NCBI RefSeq assembly: GCF_001672975.1
Contig: NZ_LZKU01000076.1
Coordinates: forward strand, 1 to 64,000
Direction of reading: 5' to 3'
DNA length: 64,000 bases
Source of the DNA: Mycobacterium sp. 1465703.0
GTDB taxonomy: Bacteria > Actinomycetota > Actinomycetes > Mycobacteriales > Mycobacteriaceae
In this document: positions 44,317 through 53,140 of the stretch, in pieces
Layout of the letters: every line of letters starts with the position of its first letter
Position numbering within the stretch: position 1 is the first letter of the stretch
Translations under genes and position numbers: made by a program
The notes under the pieces: model-generated
What the model was told of the DNA's origin: nothing
Seen by the model: the letters and a program-made list of their open reading frames with translations, nothing else
Database searches by the model: none

Positions 44317-44859
44317 GTGGCCATATCGACTCGTTTGAGCGCGCTGCTTGCGACATTGCTGGCGATTACTGCGGGCACCACAGCGCCGCGCGGCATCGCC
44401 GACCCGACAACCCAACAGTCGCCGTTCCCGACCGGAAATTCCGGCACCACCATCCATGTCACGGAGTACAGTGCCGCGACCGCCGACGTCACGCTCAACA
44501 ATGCGAACTGGGTCTCGTCCGGTTGCACCGGGGGAGGAGGCTGCAACGTCATCGAGCTCACCATCGTCGGCAAATCCGATGCACCCTTCCACTACGGCGA
44601 AACCTACATAACCGCCGCCTCTTCGCCGTGGCGGCAAGATCCATATCGCGACATCCAGGGCGGCTCATCGGTGCTTGATTACCAGAAGGTCAACAAAACG
44701 CCGCCGCTGCGCTCGGGCAGCGTGACCAATGGCCAAACCGCCCACGGATTCATCGGCTACGACAGCACCGTGAAGCAGGGTGACATTTACATCGAGTTCA
44801 ATGACCCCGACGCTCCGGCGGCACCCGCTCCATTGGCCGGCTGGAAGGTCCATACCTAG
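44317..44859 (+). CDS. Secreted protein of unknown function, beta-rich
   Basis: 180 residues from GTG 44317. N-terminal signal peptide (ISTRLSALLATLLAITAGTT, cleavage expected after RGIA). The mature part is small and beta-rich, with one close cysteine pair (GCTGGGGC) and the segments TIHVTEYSAATADVTLNNANW and QGDIYIEFNDPDAP. The general layout, ending in PLAGWKV, recalls mycobacterial exported Ig-like proteins such as MPT63/DUF1942, but this is a weak resemblance. Lies 86 bases after the cyclase gene. Confidence 0.7.
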   Translation: MAISTRLSALLATLLAITAGTTAPRGIADPTTQQSPFPTGNSGTTIHVTEYSAATADVTLNNANWVSSGCTGGGGCNVIELTIVGKSDAPFHYGETYITAASSPWRQDPYRDIQGGSSVLDYQKVNKTPPLRSGSVTNGQTAHGFIGYDSTVKQGDIYIEFNDPDAPAAPAPLAGWKVHT

Positions 44860-44964
44860 TGGAAACCCACTGACTATCTGACATTCGGAAGGCCCTCTGG
44901 CGCAGATTGTTGCGAGACTGATCTATGTCCGCTGACGAAGCCCCCGCAATGGTCTGTCAAGCTC

Positions 44965-45369
44965 GTGGATGTGGGGGAGTTTCTCGGGCCGCCTTGCCCT
45001 TGCGGCAGCGGCGCTAGCTATCAAGCGTGTTGCGAGCCGTTGCACCATGGTGAGTTGCACGCCCGATCGGCCGAGGAATTGATGCGATCGAGGTATTCGG
45101 CATATGCGCACGGTGACGCCGATTATCTATTCCGCACCTGGCACCCGCGTACGCGGCCAACCGACGTCAGCATTGACCCGTCTATCACCTGGAAAGGCCT
45201 AGAGGTCCTCGATACCGTCGCGGGTGGTTCCGCCGACACTCAGGGCGAGGTGGAGTTCAGAGCACTATTCGAGGCTGGGGGCCGCCCCGGAAGCCTGCAT
45301 GAACGAAGTCGTTTCGAGCGCCGCGCCGGCCGATGGTTTTACCTCGTCGCCGTCACCGAAGATGAATAG
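44965..45369 (+). CDS. YchJ/UPF0225 family SEC-C motif protein
   Basis: 134 residues. The N-terminal SEC-C zinc motif reads CPCGSGASYQACC, followed by AEELMRSRYSAYAHGDADYLFRTWHP (conserved part MRSRYSAY), the hallmark of the YchJ family. The C-terminal domain is NTF2-like. The zinc finger is thought to mediate protein contacts; function unknown. GTG start assumed near 44965. Confidence 0.92.
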   Translation: MDVGEFLGPPCPCGSGASYQACCEPLHHGELHARSAEELMRSRYSAYAHGDADYLFRTWHPRTRPTDVSIDPSITWKGLEVLDTVAGGSADTQGEVEFRALFEAGGRPGSLHERSRFERRAGRWFYLVAVTEDE

Positions 45370-45411
45370 CCGCCTCTAGGGTGACACAGAAGCTGCACCA
45401 TCTCTTGGTTG

Positions 45412-45482
45412 AGCGAGTGACGGGATTCGAACCCGTGTGTACGGCTTTGCAGGCCGCTGCCTAGCCACTCAGCCACACCCGC
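45412..45482 (-). tRNA. tRNA-Cys (anticodon GCA)
   Basis: On the minus strand the gene starts GCGGGTG (45482) and pairs with CACTCGC ending at 45413, with one G-U pair. The anticodon loop contains TGCAA giving anticodon GCA, the T-arm reads GGGTTCGAATCCC, and the discriminator is U73, as expected for cysteine tRNA. No CCA is encoded. 71 nt. Confidence 0.97.
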
Positions 45483-45597
45483 ACGAATCGCTACCTTGCC
45501 AGCCCGAGTCACCGCAGCCCAGTGTTTGCCTCGGCCCGATCATTTCGATTTGCGGCGCTGACGCGCCAAGACCCGATGGGCGGAACTGCGCGGCCGG

Positions 45598-46815
45598 TCA
45601 AACGCGGTTGCGCGCTGGCGAAAACCGCTCAATCTGCACGGGCGGACCGTCGGCAGACGGCGGCGGCACCACTGCAGCGGCACCGTCAATCACGCTGACG
45701 ACTGCCCGGCTTCCCCGATCAAAGTTCAGAGTGCCGTGCTGAAAATTCTGGATGACCCAACCGGGCTCGTCCATTTCGGCGCTGGTCGGTAGCCCCAGCG
45801 GGCTGTGCTCGTAGCCCAGGGTGCCCCACCCGGCGTAGATGGCACCCGTGACGGGCTGGGCACCGGTGGCGGGTGACCAGTACATCGCTCCCTTCTCGAA
45901 GACGACGTAGCGCGTGGCTCCCGCCCCTTGCGATTCCGGCGACATCGGCGCGCCCAGCGCACTGTTTAGACCGCCCATCGCCTGCCAGCGGTCATAGATA
46001 GCAGTACCTTGTAGCGACTGCGCCAAGTCCTGGGCGCTGGGGCGTTTGTTGAACCGCGCGGCGGTCTCCCGAATCTGGTTCATCAGGCCATATCCGATGT
46101 GGCCGGGGCAGTCAGTGTCGCCGACGTCGCGGTGGGCAAAAATGCACGGCAGGTTCGCGGCGGCGCCTCGGGGGATGCGGGTATAGGGGCCGCCGTCCGA
46201 TGTCAACGCGACACTGCCCTGCGGGTCGATGCCATCCATGGCCAGCCGCCAACCGAGCAAGCGTCCGACGGTACGCACCTGAATCGCTGTGGGGCCGACC
46301 GCATTGAACTCACCGATCATGCACACCGCCCAGGTGTTTCTATTGAACCCGCCAGTGTGGGTGCCCTGAACCGCTCTGGTCATCCCGCCGAATCGACCCT
46401 CGAACACCTGACCGTACTTGTCGACCAGGGCGTTGTAGGCGATGTCCGGCCAGCCCAACGTGCGGGTGTGGTAGTCGTAGACCGACCGTACGATTGCCGC
46501 CGAATCCTGCTGCGCGTAGTCATTTACGGTGGCGGTGTGGTGCACGATGCCGGCCTTGATTCCGTTGTCATACACGGGTGCTCGGCTGCGCTTCGACTCG
46601 TCGGCGCCCCACTGGGCGCGACTGATGATAGTGGGCACCTGTCCGGGCACCTCGACCGCCGCGACCAAAGCCGGCTCTGCCGCCGCCCTCGGGGCTTGGG
46701 CCAGCCCCGATGCGGCGGTGCCCAAACCCAGCATGATAGGTGCGGCCGCAACGTATTTGAGGACATCACGGCGCGAGACGCACGGTGACGCTGAGCACCC
46801 GCACCAATGAAGCAC
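45598..46815 (-). CDS. Tat-exported N-acetylmuramoyl-L-alanine amidase (PGRP fold) with LGFP repeats
   Basis: 405 residues. A twin-arginine signal (SRRDVLKYVAAAPIMLG) lies near residue 14. The PGRP/amidase_2 domain spans about residues 60-245: zinc ligands in VHHTAT and AHRDVGDTDCPG, and the family motif ISRAQWGADES. The C-terminus carries LGFP-type repeats (ALGAPMS near residue 288, PLGLPTS near residue 345), which bind cell-envelope arabinogalactan in corynebacteria and relatives. It cleaves the amide between muramic acid and the stem peptide in the periplasm. Confidence 0.93.
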   Translation of the reverse strand: MLHWCGCSASPCVSRRDVLKYVAAAPIMLGLGTAASGLAQAPRAAAEPALVAAVEVPGQVPTIISRAQWGADESKRSRAPVYDNGIKAGIVHHTATVNDYAQQDSAAIVRSVYDYHTRTLGWPDIAYNALVDKYGQVFEGRFGGMTRAVQGTHTGGFNRNTWAVCMIGEFNAVGPTAIQVRTVGRLLGWRLAMDGIDPQGSVALTSDGGPYTRIPRGAAANLPCIFAHRDVGDTDCPGHIGYGLMNQIRETAARFNKRPSAQDLAQSLQGTAIYDRWQAMGGLNSALGAPMSPESQGAGATRYVVFEKGAMYWSPATGAQPVTGAIYAGWGTLGYEHSPLGLPTSAEMDEPGWVIQNFQHGTLNFDRGSRAVVSVIDGAAAVVPPPSADGPPVQIERFSPARNRV

Positions 46816-46855
46816 GGCAACACGGTAACTCGCGGTAACAGTATTGCTAAGGCGA

Positions 46856-46890
46856 CCCGCCGCAGCTGAAAACGGTTTTAACGCGGCGGG
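46856..46890. other. Nested inverted repeat between ALDH stop and amidase promoter
   Basis: Outer arms CCCGCCGC (46856-46863) and GCGGCGGG (46883-46890) enclose an inner AAAAC-G-GTTTT palindrome (46869-46879). It lies 66 bases beyond the minus-strand aldehyde dehydrogenase stop and 41 bases upstream of the amidase start. It can be a terminator-like hairpin for the former or an operator for the latter; no T-run follows on the minus strand. Confidence 0.45.
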
Positions 46891-46955
46891 TTCGCAAGTG
46901 CCAACAGGGATTCAATGGATACAAACCGTGAGACGAACGCCGGCGCAGCTCCCGA

Positions 46956-48362
46956 TCAGAGGCCGATGTAGACCGCCTTGGTGTTGAAGTAAGCTTCGAT
47001 ACCCTTCCTGCCGCGCTCGCCGCCCCACCCCGATTGCTTGTGGCCGCTGATTGGCATCGAGGGGTCCGCCGCGAGCGAGGAATTCACCCAAATCTGGCCT
47101 GCGCGAAGCTCATTCACGACGCGGTGGGCGCGGCTCAGGTTCTCGGTCCAGATGGATCCGGCCAGCCCGTAGTGCGTGTCGTTCGCGGCGGCGATCACTT
47201 CGTCCTCGTCGTCGAACGGGATCACACAGCCCACCGGCCCGAAGATCTCTTCTTTGATCAGCCGCATATCGGGGGTGGTGTTGGTGACGATCGTCGCCTC
47301 GTAGAAGTAGCCCTTGCGGTCCATCGGCTTGCCGCCGGTGATCACTTGCGCGCCCGCGGCCACCCCGTCGTTCACGATGCCTTCTACACGTTTGCGCTGC
47401 TTGTCGCTGATCAGCGGCCCGAGCACGGAGTCGGGGTCGTCGCTGCCGCCCATCGGCAGCATCTGAGCGAAAGCGGCAAGGCCTTCGACCACCTTGTCGT
47501 AGATGGGGCGCTGGACGTAGATGCGCGAGGTGCAGGAACAGTTCTGCCCCGAGCCGGCGAGCAGTCCCATGCCGGCCCCCATGATGGCCTTGTCGAGGTT
47601 GGCGTCCTCGAACATGATCAGCGGCGACTTTCCGCCGAGTTCGAGGGTCAGCCGCTTGAGGTTGCCGGCTGCCGCCTTGACGATCAGCCGCCCGACCTCC
47701 GTCGACCCTGTGAACGAGATCTTGTCGACGTCGGGGTGCGCGGTCAGCGCGGCACCCGTGGTCTCGCCGTAGCCGGTGATGACGTTCAGCACACCGTCGG
47801 GCAGGCCCGCCTCGCGGAAGATCTCCTCCAACTTCAGCGCGGTGAGCGGAGTTTCCTCGGCGGGCTTCAGAACGGCGCTACAACCCGCCGCCAGGGCAGG
47901 CGCGACCTTGAGCATCGCGACGAAAAATGGTCCGTTCCAAGGGATGATGAGGCCGACGACGCCGACCGGTTCGAGCTGGGTGAAGGTGTGGTAGGTCTCC
48001 CAGGTGCCGAGCAAACCGTCGGAGACGAGATTGGCCGACTCGCCGTGGATCTTGCCGACCCAGCCGGCGTAGTACTTCAGCATGTCCACCGACACCGGGA
48101 TGATATGGCCCGCCGCTGTCAGGTTCATACCGTTGTCTTGGGCTTCGAGCGCGGCCAGCTCGTCTTTGCGTTCCTCGATGATGCGCGCGGCGCGGAAGAG
48201 TACGTTCGCACGGTGCGACGCGGGCGCCTTGCGCCAGACGCCCGACTCGAAGGTCTCGCGCGCCCGAGCCACCGCCGCGTCGACGGCCGCCTGATCGGAA
48301 TCGGGGACCTCGGCGATCTGCTCCTCGTTGGACGGGTTGAAGACCGCAATGGTGTTACTCAA
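46956..48362 (-). CDS. Aldehyde dehydrogenase family protein
   Basis: 468 residues with PWNGPFFVAM, GFTGSTEVGR-like SFTGSTEVG, the general base Glu in LELGGKSP near residue 245, catalytic Cys in SGQNCSCTSR near residue 280, and EEIFGPVGCV. Slightly short at the N-terminus relative to typical ALDHs (about 490-500). The Cys-Ser-Cys at the active site is a second cysteine two residues on, as in betaine-aldehyde-type members. Its promoter carries a perfect 16-bp palindrome. Not linked to the 1-26 kb island. Confidence 0.94.
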   Translation of the reverse strand: MSNTIAVFNPSNEEQIAEVPDSDQAAVDAAVARARETFESGVWRKAPASHRANVLFRAARIIEERKDELAALEAQDNGMNLTAAGHIIPVSVDMLKYYAGWVGKIHGESANLVSDGLLGTWETYHTFTQLEPVGVVGLIIPWNGPFFVAMLKVAPALAAGCSAVLKPAEETPLTALKLEEIFREAGLPDGVLNVITGYGETTGAALTAHPDVDKISFTGSTEVGRLIVKAAAGNLKRLTLELGGKSPLIMFEDANLDKAIMGAGMGLLAGSGQNCSCTSRIYVQRPIYDKVVEGLAAFAQMLPMGGSDDPDSVLGPLISDKQRKRVEGIVNDGVAAGAQVITGGKPMDRKGYFYEATIVTNTTPDMRLIKEEIFGPVGCVIPFDDEDEVIAAANDTHYGLAGSIWTENLSRAHRVVNELRAGQIWVNSSLAADPSMPISGHKQSGWGGERGRKGIEAYFNTKAVYIGL

Positions 48363-48410
48363 TGTTCCTCATGGCCCTTCGCTCGCGGGAAATCCTGTCG
48401 TCGCGCGAGA

Positions 48411-48426
48411 GGTTACGCGCGTAACC
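48411..48426. promoter_or_regulatory. Perfect 16-bp palindrome upstream of the aldehyde dehydrogenase
   Basis: GGTTACGCGCGTAACC is a perfect palindrome in the 215-base divergent gap between the ALDH (start 48362) and the TPM-domain gene (start 48578). It begins 49 bases from the ALDH start. The length and symmetry are typical of dimeric repressor sites (TetR, GntR or MarR type); the regulator is not in the window. Confidence 0.65.
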
Positions 48427-48577
48427 ACGAGGTGTCCAGTACGGCTGGGACCCGTGCCCGACCAGGGGTGCCGATGGATTCCGCTGGTCATCGACGTGCG
48501 GCGTAGGTCCCGTGAATCCTTGGTCGCGGGTTTGCGCCTTGCCCGCCCCGGCGGAGATTGACCGCTAGATTTAGCCC

Positions 48578-49495
48578 ATGCGGGAAGTTCGCCTATTCGG
48601 TGCGGTCCTGTCGATCCTCACAGCGGGGCTGTTGTGGGCCAGTCCCGCGGGCGCGCAGCCCCCGGCCAAGCTCACCGATCACATCACTGACAGCACCGGG
48701 GTGTTGACGGATTCGGGCCGAGCCGCGGTCAACTCTGCTATCGACCGCCTGTACCGCGACCGCCACATTCAATTGTGGGTTGTCTACGTCGACAACTTCT
48801 CCCGGTTCAAGCCCGAGAACTGGGCCGACCGAACCCGCAGTGTCAGCGGGATGGGCGACCGCGATGCGCTGCTGGCCGTGGCCACCAACACCAAGCTGTA
48901 CGCGTTGAGTGTCCCGCAGGCGCAGGGCCTGACACCGGCCAAGCTGAACAGCTTGCGCAGCAACCAAATCGAACCTGTGCTGGGCGCTAAGGACTGGAGC
49001 GGTGCCGCGGTTGCGGCGGCCGACGGGTTGGACAAATCGACTAGCTCGTCACAGCCGGCAAGCTCGTCGAAGCCGATCTGGGTACCGATCGCGATCGGCG
49101 TCACCGTTGCACTGGTCGTCCTCGTGCTACTTCTCCTGCTCTTTCGCGCGCGCCGCCGTCGGCGCGCTAGGGCGAGTGGTGGGCCAGCGGAGATCGACGG
49201 GCGCGATCAGTCGGCGCAGCAGGCGTTGTCCACCGCGGACACCAGATTGCGCCAGATCTCCGACTACGTCGCCAGGCATCACACCAACATCGGGTCCGAG
49301 GCCCAGGCCCGGCTCGATGAGGCGAAACGGCATCTGGCAGCCGCGCACGGCAAGGAATCGACAAGCGACACCGAAGCGATTGCCTATGCCAACCGGGCAT
49401 CGACGCTGGCCGCTCAGGCGCAAACCTTGGCCAACGCCGACGTGCTCGCAGCGCACCGCACGCCCCGACGGCGCGGCAACACATCTACGCGTTGA
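48578..49495 (+). CDS. TPM-domain (DUF477) membrane-anchored protein
   Basis: 305 residues. Signal peptide (LFGAVLSILTAGLLWASPAGAQ), then the extracytoplasmic TPM domain with LTDHITDSTGVLTDSGR and HIQLWVVYVDNF, a Ser-rich linker, a membrane helix near residue 168 (WVPIAIGVTVALVVLVLLLL), a stop-transfer RARRRRRARAS and an Ala/Gln-rich cytosolic helical tail. TPM domains are linked to photosystem II repair in plants and to membrane-protein turnover in bacteria. ATG start. Confidence 0.9.
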   Translation: MREVRLFGAVLSILTAGLLWASPAGAQPPAKLTDHITDSTGVLTDSGRAAVNSAIDRLYRDRHIQLWVVYVDNFSRFKPENWADRTRSVSGMGDRDALLAVATNTKLYALSVPQAQGLTPAKLNSLRSNQIEPVLGAKDWSGAAVAAADGLDKSTSSSQPASSSKPIWVPIAIGVTVALVVLVLLLLLFRARRRRRARASGGPAEIDGRDQSAQQALSTADTRLRQISDYVARHHTNIGSEAQARLDEAKRHLAAAHGKESTSDTEAIAYANRASTLAAQAQTLANADVLAAHRTPRRRGNTSTR

Positions 49496-49560
49496 CCGGT
49501 GATATCCGCCAAACCGCAAGGCGGGCAGGCTATTTGACTCTAAGGGGCCGCAGCCTGCCG

Positions 49561-51162
49561 TCAGCGCAAGGCGGCGCGCAGCAACTTCAGCGCCTGCTCG
49601 ACGGTCCCCTCCGTATCCCGCGTCGCGTCGACGCGCAACAGGGATGGCTGCTCATCGGGAGGCGTGAACGCGGCGCGCAACTCGGGCCACAGCTCGATCC
49701 GCGCGTCCGAGACCACACCCGCTTCTGTGGCGCGCCGTTCAAGTCGCGCGATCAGGGTGGCGTCGTCCGCATCGCACAAGACGACGTGGAGGTCGGTCCC
49801 GAGCCGGTGCGCAAGCCGCTGCATCTGGGCCCGCTCATCCGGATTGCCGAACGTCGCGTCGACGACAACGCCGCGGCCGCGGCGCAACCACCGCGCGGCG
49901 TCGCGGCGCAGCGCGGCATAGGTGCTCCGCGTCATCGCCCGGTCGTAGAGACCCGAGCCGAACGCATCGTTGCCCCGCTGGGTGGGTTCAATGCCCGCCA
50001 TTCGCTTGCGCGCCACGTCCGACGAGAGGTGCACCAGCCCGAGTCGGCCGGCCAGCGAGCGCGCCAGCGTGGTTTTGCCGCTTGCCGGCAAGCCCATGGT
50101 CACCACCATCGGCGGACGGGGCAGGCCACCCGCGTGCGCCCACGCCAAGTCGAAATACGCCCGCGACTCCGCGATGAGCTGACGTCCTTCACCACCGGAA
50201 TTCTGTTCGGTCTGTGCCAGGCGCAGGCTGCGCACCTTGCCGCGAACGTAGGCGCGGTAGCAGGTATAGAAGTCGAGCAGGCTGAGCAGCCCATCGTCGC
50301 CACTGGCCCGGACGTAGGAGTCGACGAAGGCCCAAGCCAAATCGGAACGACCGTGGTACTCGAAATCCATGGCCAGAAACGCGACTTCGGAGGCCAGGTC
50401 GGCGCACCGATAACGTGGTGCGAATTGCAAGCTGTCGAACAGCAGGATCTGGCCGTCGTCGATGCAGATGCTGGCAGCATGCAAGTCTCCATGGCCGTCT
50501 CGCACGTGCCCGTCGGCCACCCGCCGCTCAAGCAACGGCGTCTGCGTCCGCAGGAACTGGTCGACGTAGCTACGGATGTCCTCATTGACGTCACTCGAGA
50601 TGCTTCGACCGACGAACGGACCCATCTGGTCGAAGTTCTCTTGCCAGTTCGCGATGACGCTGGAAGGGCCGCCGTACGCATCGATGTCAGGGCCGGTTTC
50701 GGCCCTGGCGTGCAGCTTGGCCAGGGTGCGACCGATTCGTCGCGCGAGACGTAGGTCGACTTCGCCGCGTGCGAGCTTGGCCGGCAGCATGCCCTCTTCC
50801 GGTAGACGCCGCATCCACACCGCCGGCTCGCCCGCACCGACCTCGCCGCCGATGCGGTAGTGACCGTCTCGCTCGGTGACTTCGACGACTCCCAAATACA
50901 TCTGGGGACTGAACCGCCGATTGAGGCGCAGCTCCTCTTCGCAGTCGGCGCGGCGCTGCTCGATGCTGGTGAAGTCGAGGAAGCCGAGGTTCACCGGCCT
51001 TTTGAGCTTGTAACCGTAGGGGCCGGCGAGCACGACCCACGAGCTGTGCGTCTCGTGCAGACGCAGGTCTTCGGTCGGCGGGTCGTAGGCATCGGGTCGC
51101 AGCAAGTCATCGACGATCCGCGGGCGGCCGTCGGGTCCGGTTGGGTCGAAGGCGTGTGTCAT
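49561..51162 (-). CDS. Two-domain protein: kinase-like (APH) domain plus P-loop kinase (Rv2004c type)
   Basis: 533 residues. The N-terminal half is a kinase-like/APH fold (GYKLKRPVNLGFLDF, the catalytic HGDLHAASIC near residue 232, LLFDSLQFAPRYRCADLA with the metal Asp). The C-terminal half is a P-loop kinase with GLPASGKTTLARSL near residue 360 and a VVVDATFGNPDER segment. The arrangement matches Rv2004c of M. tuberculosis, a DosR-regulon gene, and related 'AAA family ATPase / gluconate kinase-like' proteins. The substrate is unknown. No DosR box was identified upstream by eye. Confidence 0.9.
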   Translation of the reverse strand: MTHAFDPTGPDGRPRIVDDLLRPDAYDPPTEDLRLHETHSSWVVLAGPYGYKLKRPVNLGFLDFTSIEQRRADCEEELRLNRRFSPQMYLGVVEVTERDGHYRIGGEVGAGEPAVWMRRLPEEGMLPAKLARGEVDLRLARRIGRTLAKLHARAETGPDIDAYGGPSSVIANWQENFDQMGPFVGRSISSDVNEDIRSYVDQFLRTQTPLLERRVADGHVRDGHGDLHAASICIDDGQILLFDSLQFAPRYRCADLASEVAFLAMDFEYHGRSDLAWAFVDSYVRASGDDGLLSLLDFYTCYRAYVRGKVRSLRLAQTEQNSGGEGRQLIAESRAYFDLAWAHAGGLPRPPMVVTMGLPASGKTTLARSLAGRLGLVHLSSDVARKRMAGIEPTQRGNDAFGSGLYDRAMTRSTYAALRRDAARWLRRGRGVVVDATFGNPDERAQMQRLAHRLGTDLHVVLCDADDATLIARLERRATEAGVVSDARIELWPELRAAFTPPDEQPSLLRVDATRDTEGTVEQALKLLRAALR

Positions 51163-51276
51163 GGTCTCGCCGAATGAACACTACTGGCGCGCCAGTTCGA
51201 CGGAGCGCTCGGGCGGGCGCCGTCCGATGTCGCCCGCTGCCCGACGGTATCGCGGTACCGGCGGACGCGCCCGCAC

Positions 51277-53019
51277 TTACACTTCCTCGACCTCACCCGC
51301 GTAGCGCCCAGGGTGGACCATCGACGCCAACGCACCCGTCAACATCATGAGCGCCGCCGCGACGAACACCACCACCAGTCCGGCGTGGAACGGCCCCGAA
51401 ATGAGTTCCGGGAAAAACGACTTGCCGGTGAGCACTGCGGTGTTGACGCCAGGTTCCTGCAACGCATGCGCCGGGCCGAGCAACTCGGCGATCGGGTTGT
51501 AGCCCAGAAACGCAGCGAACAAGCTGCCAACCGGGGGCAGGTCGGCAACGTCCTGTGCTACCGCCGCCGAGACGCCTTGCGCTTGCAGCCCGCTGCTCAG
51601 TGCCTGAGGCAGCGTGTGTGCCAGCCCGGTGACCATCAGCGAGAAGAAGACACCGATCGACAGCGCCGACCCGGCGTTGAAGAACGTCGACCGGACGCCA
51701 GACGCGGCTCCGCGTTCGTTGGCCGGCACGCTCGACATGATCGCTGCGGTGTTGGGCGCGGTGAAGACGCCGCCGCCGAGCGCGTTGAGGAAAATCAGCA
51801 GAGCGAAAATCGGGTAATCGAAGTTCACCGGAATCATCAGTAACCCGACGAAAGTGGCTGCCATCAGCAACATCCCACCGACGGTGAGCGGCCGCGCGCC
51901 GAACCGGTCCGCCAGCCACCCCGCCACCGGTGCCGCGATCAGAAATCCGAGCGTCGCCGGCAGCATGTAGATGCCCGCCCAGAGTGGCGTCGACTCGAAG
52001 CGATATCCGTGCAGCGGTAACCAAATGCCCTGCAGCCAGATGATGAGCATGAACTGCAAGCCGCCGCGGCCACTTGACGACATGAGGTTCGCCAAGTTGC
52101 CCATTCCGAATCCGGTCGACCGAAACAACCGGACGTTGACCATCGGCTGGGCTGCCCGCAATTCGATGATGCAGAACGCGACTAGCAACAGCAGGCCAAC
52201 GGCGATCGAGCCCAGTACCCACGGGCTCGTCCAGCCAGTGGCATGGCCACCATACGGCTGAATGCCGTAGGTGATACCGACCAGTACGACGGTCAATCCG
52301 ACGCCAAATGTCACCGTGCCCGGCCAATCCAAGGATCCCGGTGTGCGCACTCCGATCTCGTGCAACGAGCGCACCCCCCAGACGGTGCCCAGCACGCCGA
52401 TCGGCACACCGACCCAGAAGATCGCTCGCCAATCCCACTCCGATAGCAGCCCACCGATCATCAGGCCGAGGAACGAGCCAGTGACTGCCGCGACCATGTT
52501 GAATCCGAGTGCCATGCCGCGCTGATTGCTGGGGAACGCGTCGGTGAGAATGGCTGCCGACAGGGCCATCAGCATCGCACCGCCGATCCCCTGAATGACG
52601 CGCCAGCCGATCAGCCACAGCGCGCCGGCGCCGAGAGGAAAGGGATCCAACGACAGCGCAATTGCCGCGACGGTGAATACCGCGAAGCCGAAGTTGTAGA
52701 TGCGCACCCGCCCGAACATGTCGCCGAGCCGTCCGACGAACACCACCAGGACCGCGGTGACCACCAGATAGCCCATGAGCATCCACAGCAGGTAGCCGAC
52801 ATTGGCCGGGGCCAGCGGGTCCAATCCGATCCCGCGGAAGATGGCGGGCAATGAGATCAACACGATCGACGCGTTGATCATCGCCAGCAGCATGCCCAGC
52901 GTGGTGTTCGACAGTGCGACCCACTTGTAGCGCGGGTGGTCCCGGTCCCATCGGGGCCGACGACTGTTCGTTTCAGCGGGGGCCAGCATCGGGTTCGTTG
53001 CCGCAGGACTGTCAGTCAT
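51277..53019 (-). CDS. MFS transporter, DHA2 (14-helix) drug:H+ antiporter family
   Basis: 580 residues with about 14 hydrophobic helices. DHA2 signatures include the motif A region GRLGDMFGRVRIYNFG after helix 2, motif C-like GSFLGLMIGGLLSEWDWRAIFW in helix 5-6 and ADRFGARPLTVGG in the second half. It exports hydrophobic compounds with proton antiport. The start ATG lies after a polar N-terminal tail. A weak IdeR/DtxR-like element (TTATGTTAGGCATACGAAC at 53070-53088) lies 51 bases upstream. Confidence 0.92.
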   Translation of the reverse strand: MTDSPAATNPMLAPAETNSRRPRWDRDHPRYKWVALSNTTLGMLLAMINASIVLISLPAIFRGIGLDPLAPANVGYLLWMLMGYLVVTAVLVVFVGRLGDMFGRVRIYNFGFAVFTVAAIALSLDPFPLGAGALWLIGWRVIQGIGGAMLMALSAAILTDAFPSNQRGMALGFNMVAAVTGSFLGLMIGGLLSEWDWRAIFWVGVPIGVLGTVWGVRSLHEIGVRTPGSLDWPGTVTFGVGLTVVLVGITYGIQPYGGHATGWTSPWVLGSIAVGLLLLVAFCIIELRAAQPMVNVRLFRSTGFGMGNLANLMSSSGRGGLQFMLIIWLQGIWLPLHGYRFESTPLWAGIYMLPATLGFLIAAPVAGWLADRFGARPLTVGGMLLMAATFVGLLMIPVNFDYPIFALLIFLNALGGGVFTAPNTAAIMSSVPANERGAASGVRSTFFNAGSALSIGVFFSLMVTGLAHTLPQALSSGLQAQGVSAAVAQDVADLPPVGSLFAAFLGYNPIAELLGPAHALQEPGVNTAVLTGKSFFPELISGPFHAGLVVVFVAAALMMLTGALASMVHPGRYAGEVEEV

Positions 53020-53140
53020 CTATATCGCAGTCGTCCTCAGTCATCGCCTACCCATCGACACAAAGACTCTTATGTTAGGCATACGAACAAATTGAAGCTG
53101 CGAGCACCTTCGGTTGAGGGTTACGGGTCGGCCCGACCAG

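Noticed and set aside
45412-45482. tRNA-Cys as the attachment site of the dead integrase at 34.1 kb
   Set aside because: They are about 11 kb apart with ordinary chromosomal genes between, and no duplicated tRNA 3' end was seen near the integrase fragment.
47034-48506. 490-residue plus-strand frame antisense to the aldehyde dehydrogenase
   Set aside because: Long antisense frames are expected opposite high-G+C genes; the translation is rich in Arg, Asp and His and has no recognisable motif.
51293-52951. 552-residue frame on the minus strand inside the MFS transporter gene
   Set aside because: It is the alternative-frame image of a very G+C-rich gene; it has an Arg/Gly/His-rich composition and no membrane helices or domain, while the MFS frame is clearly coding.
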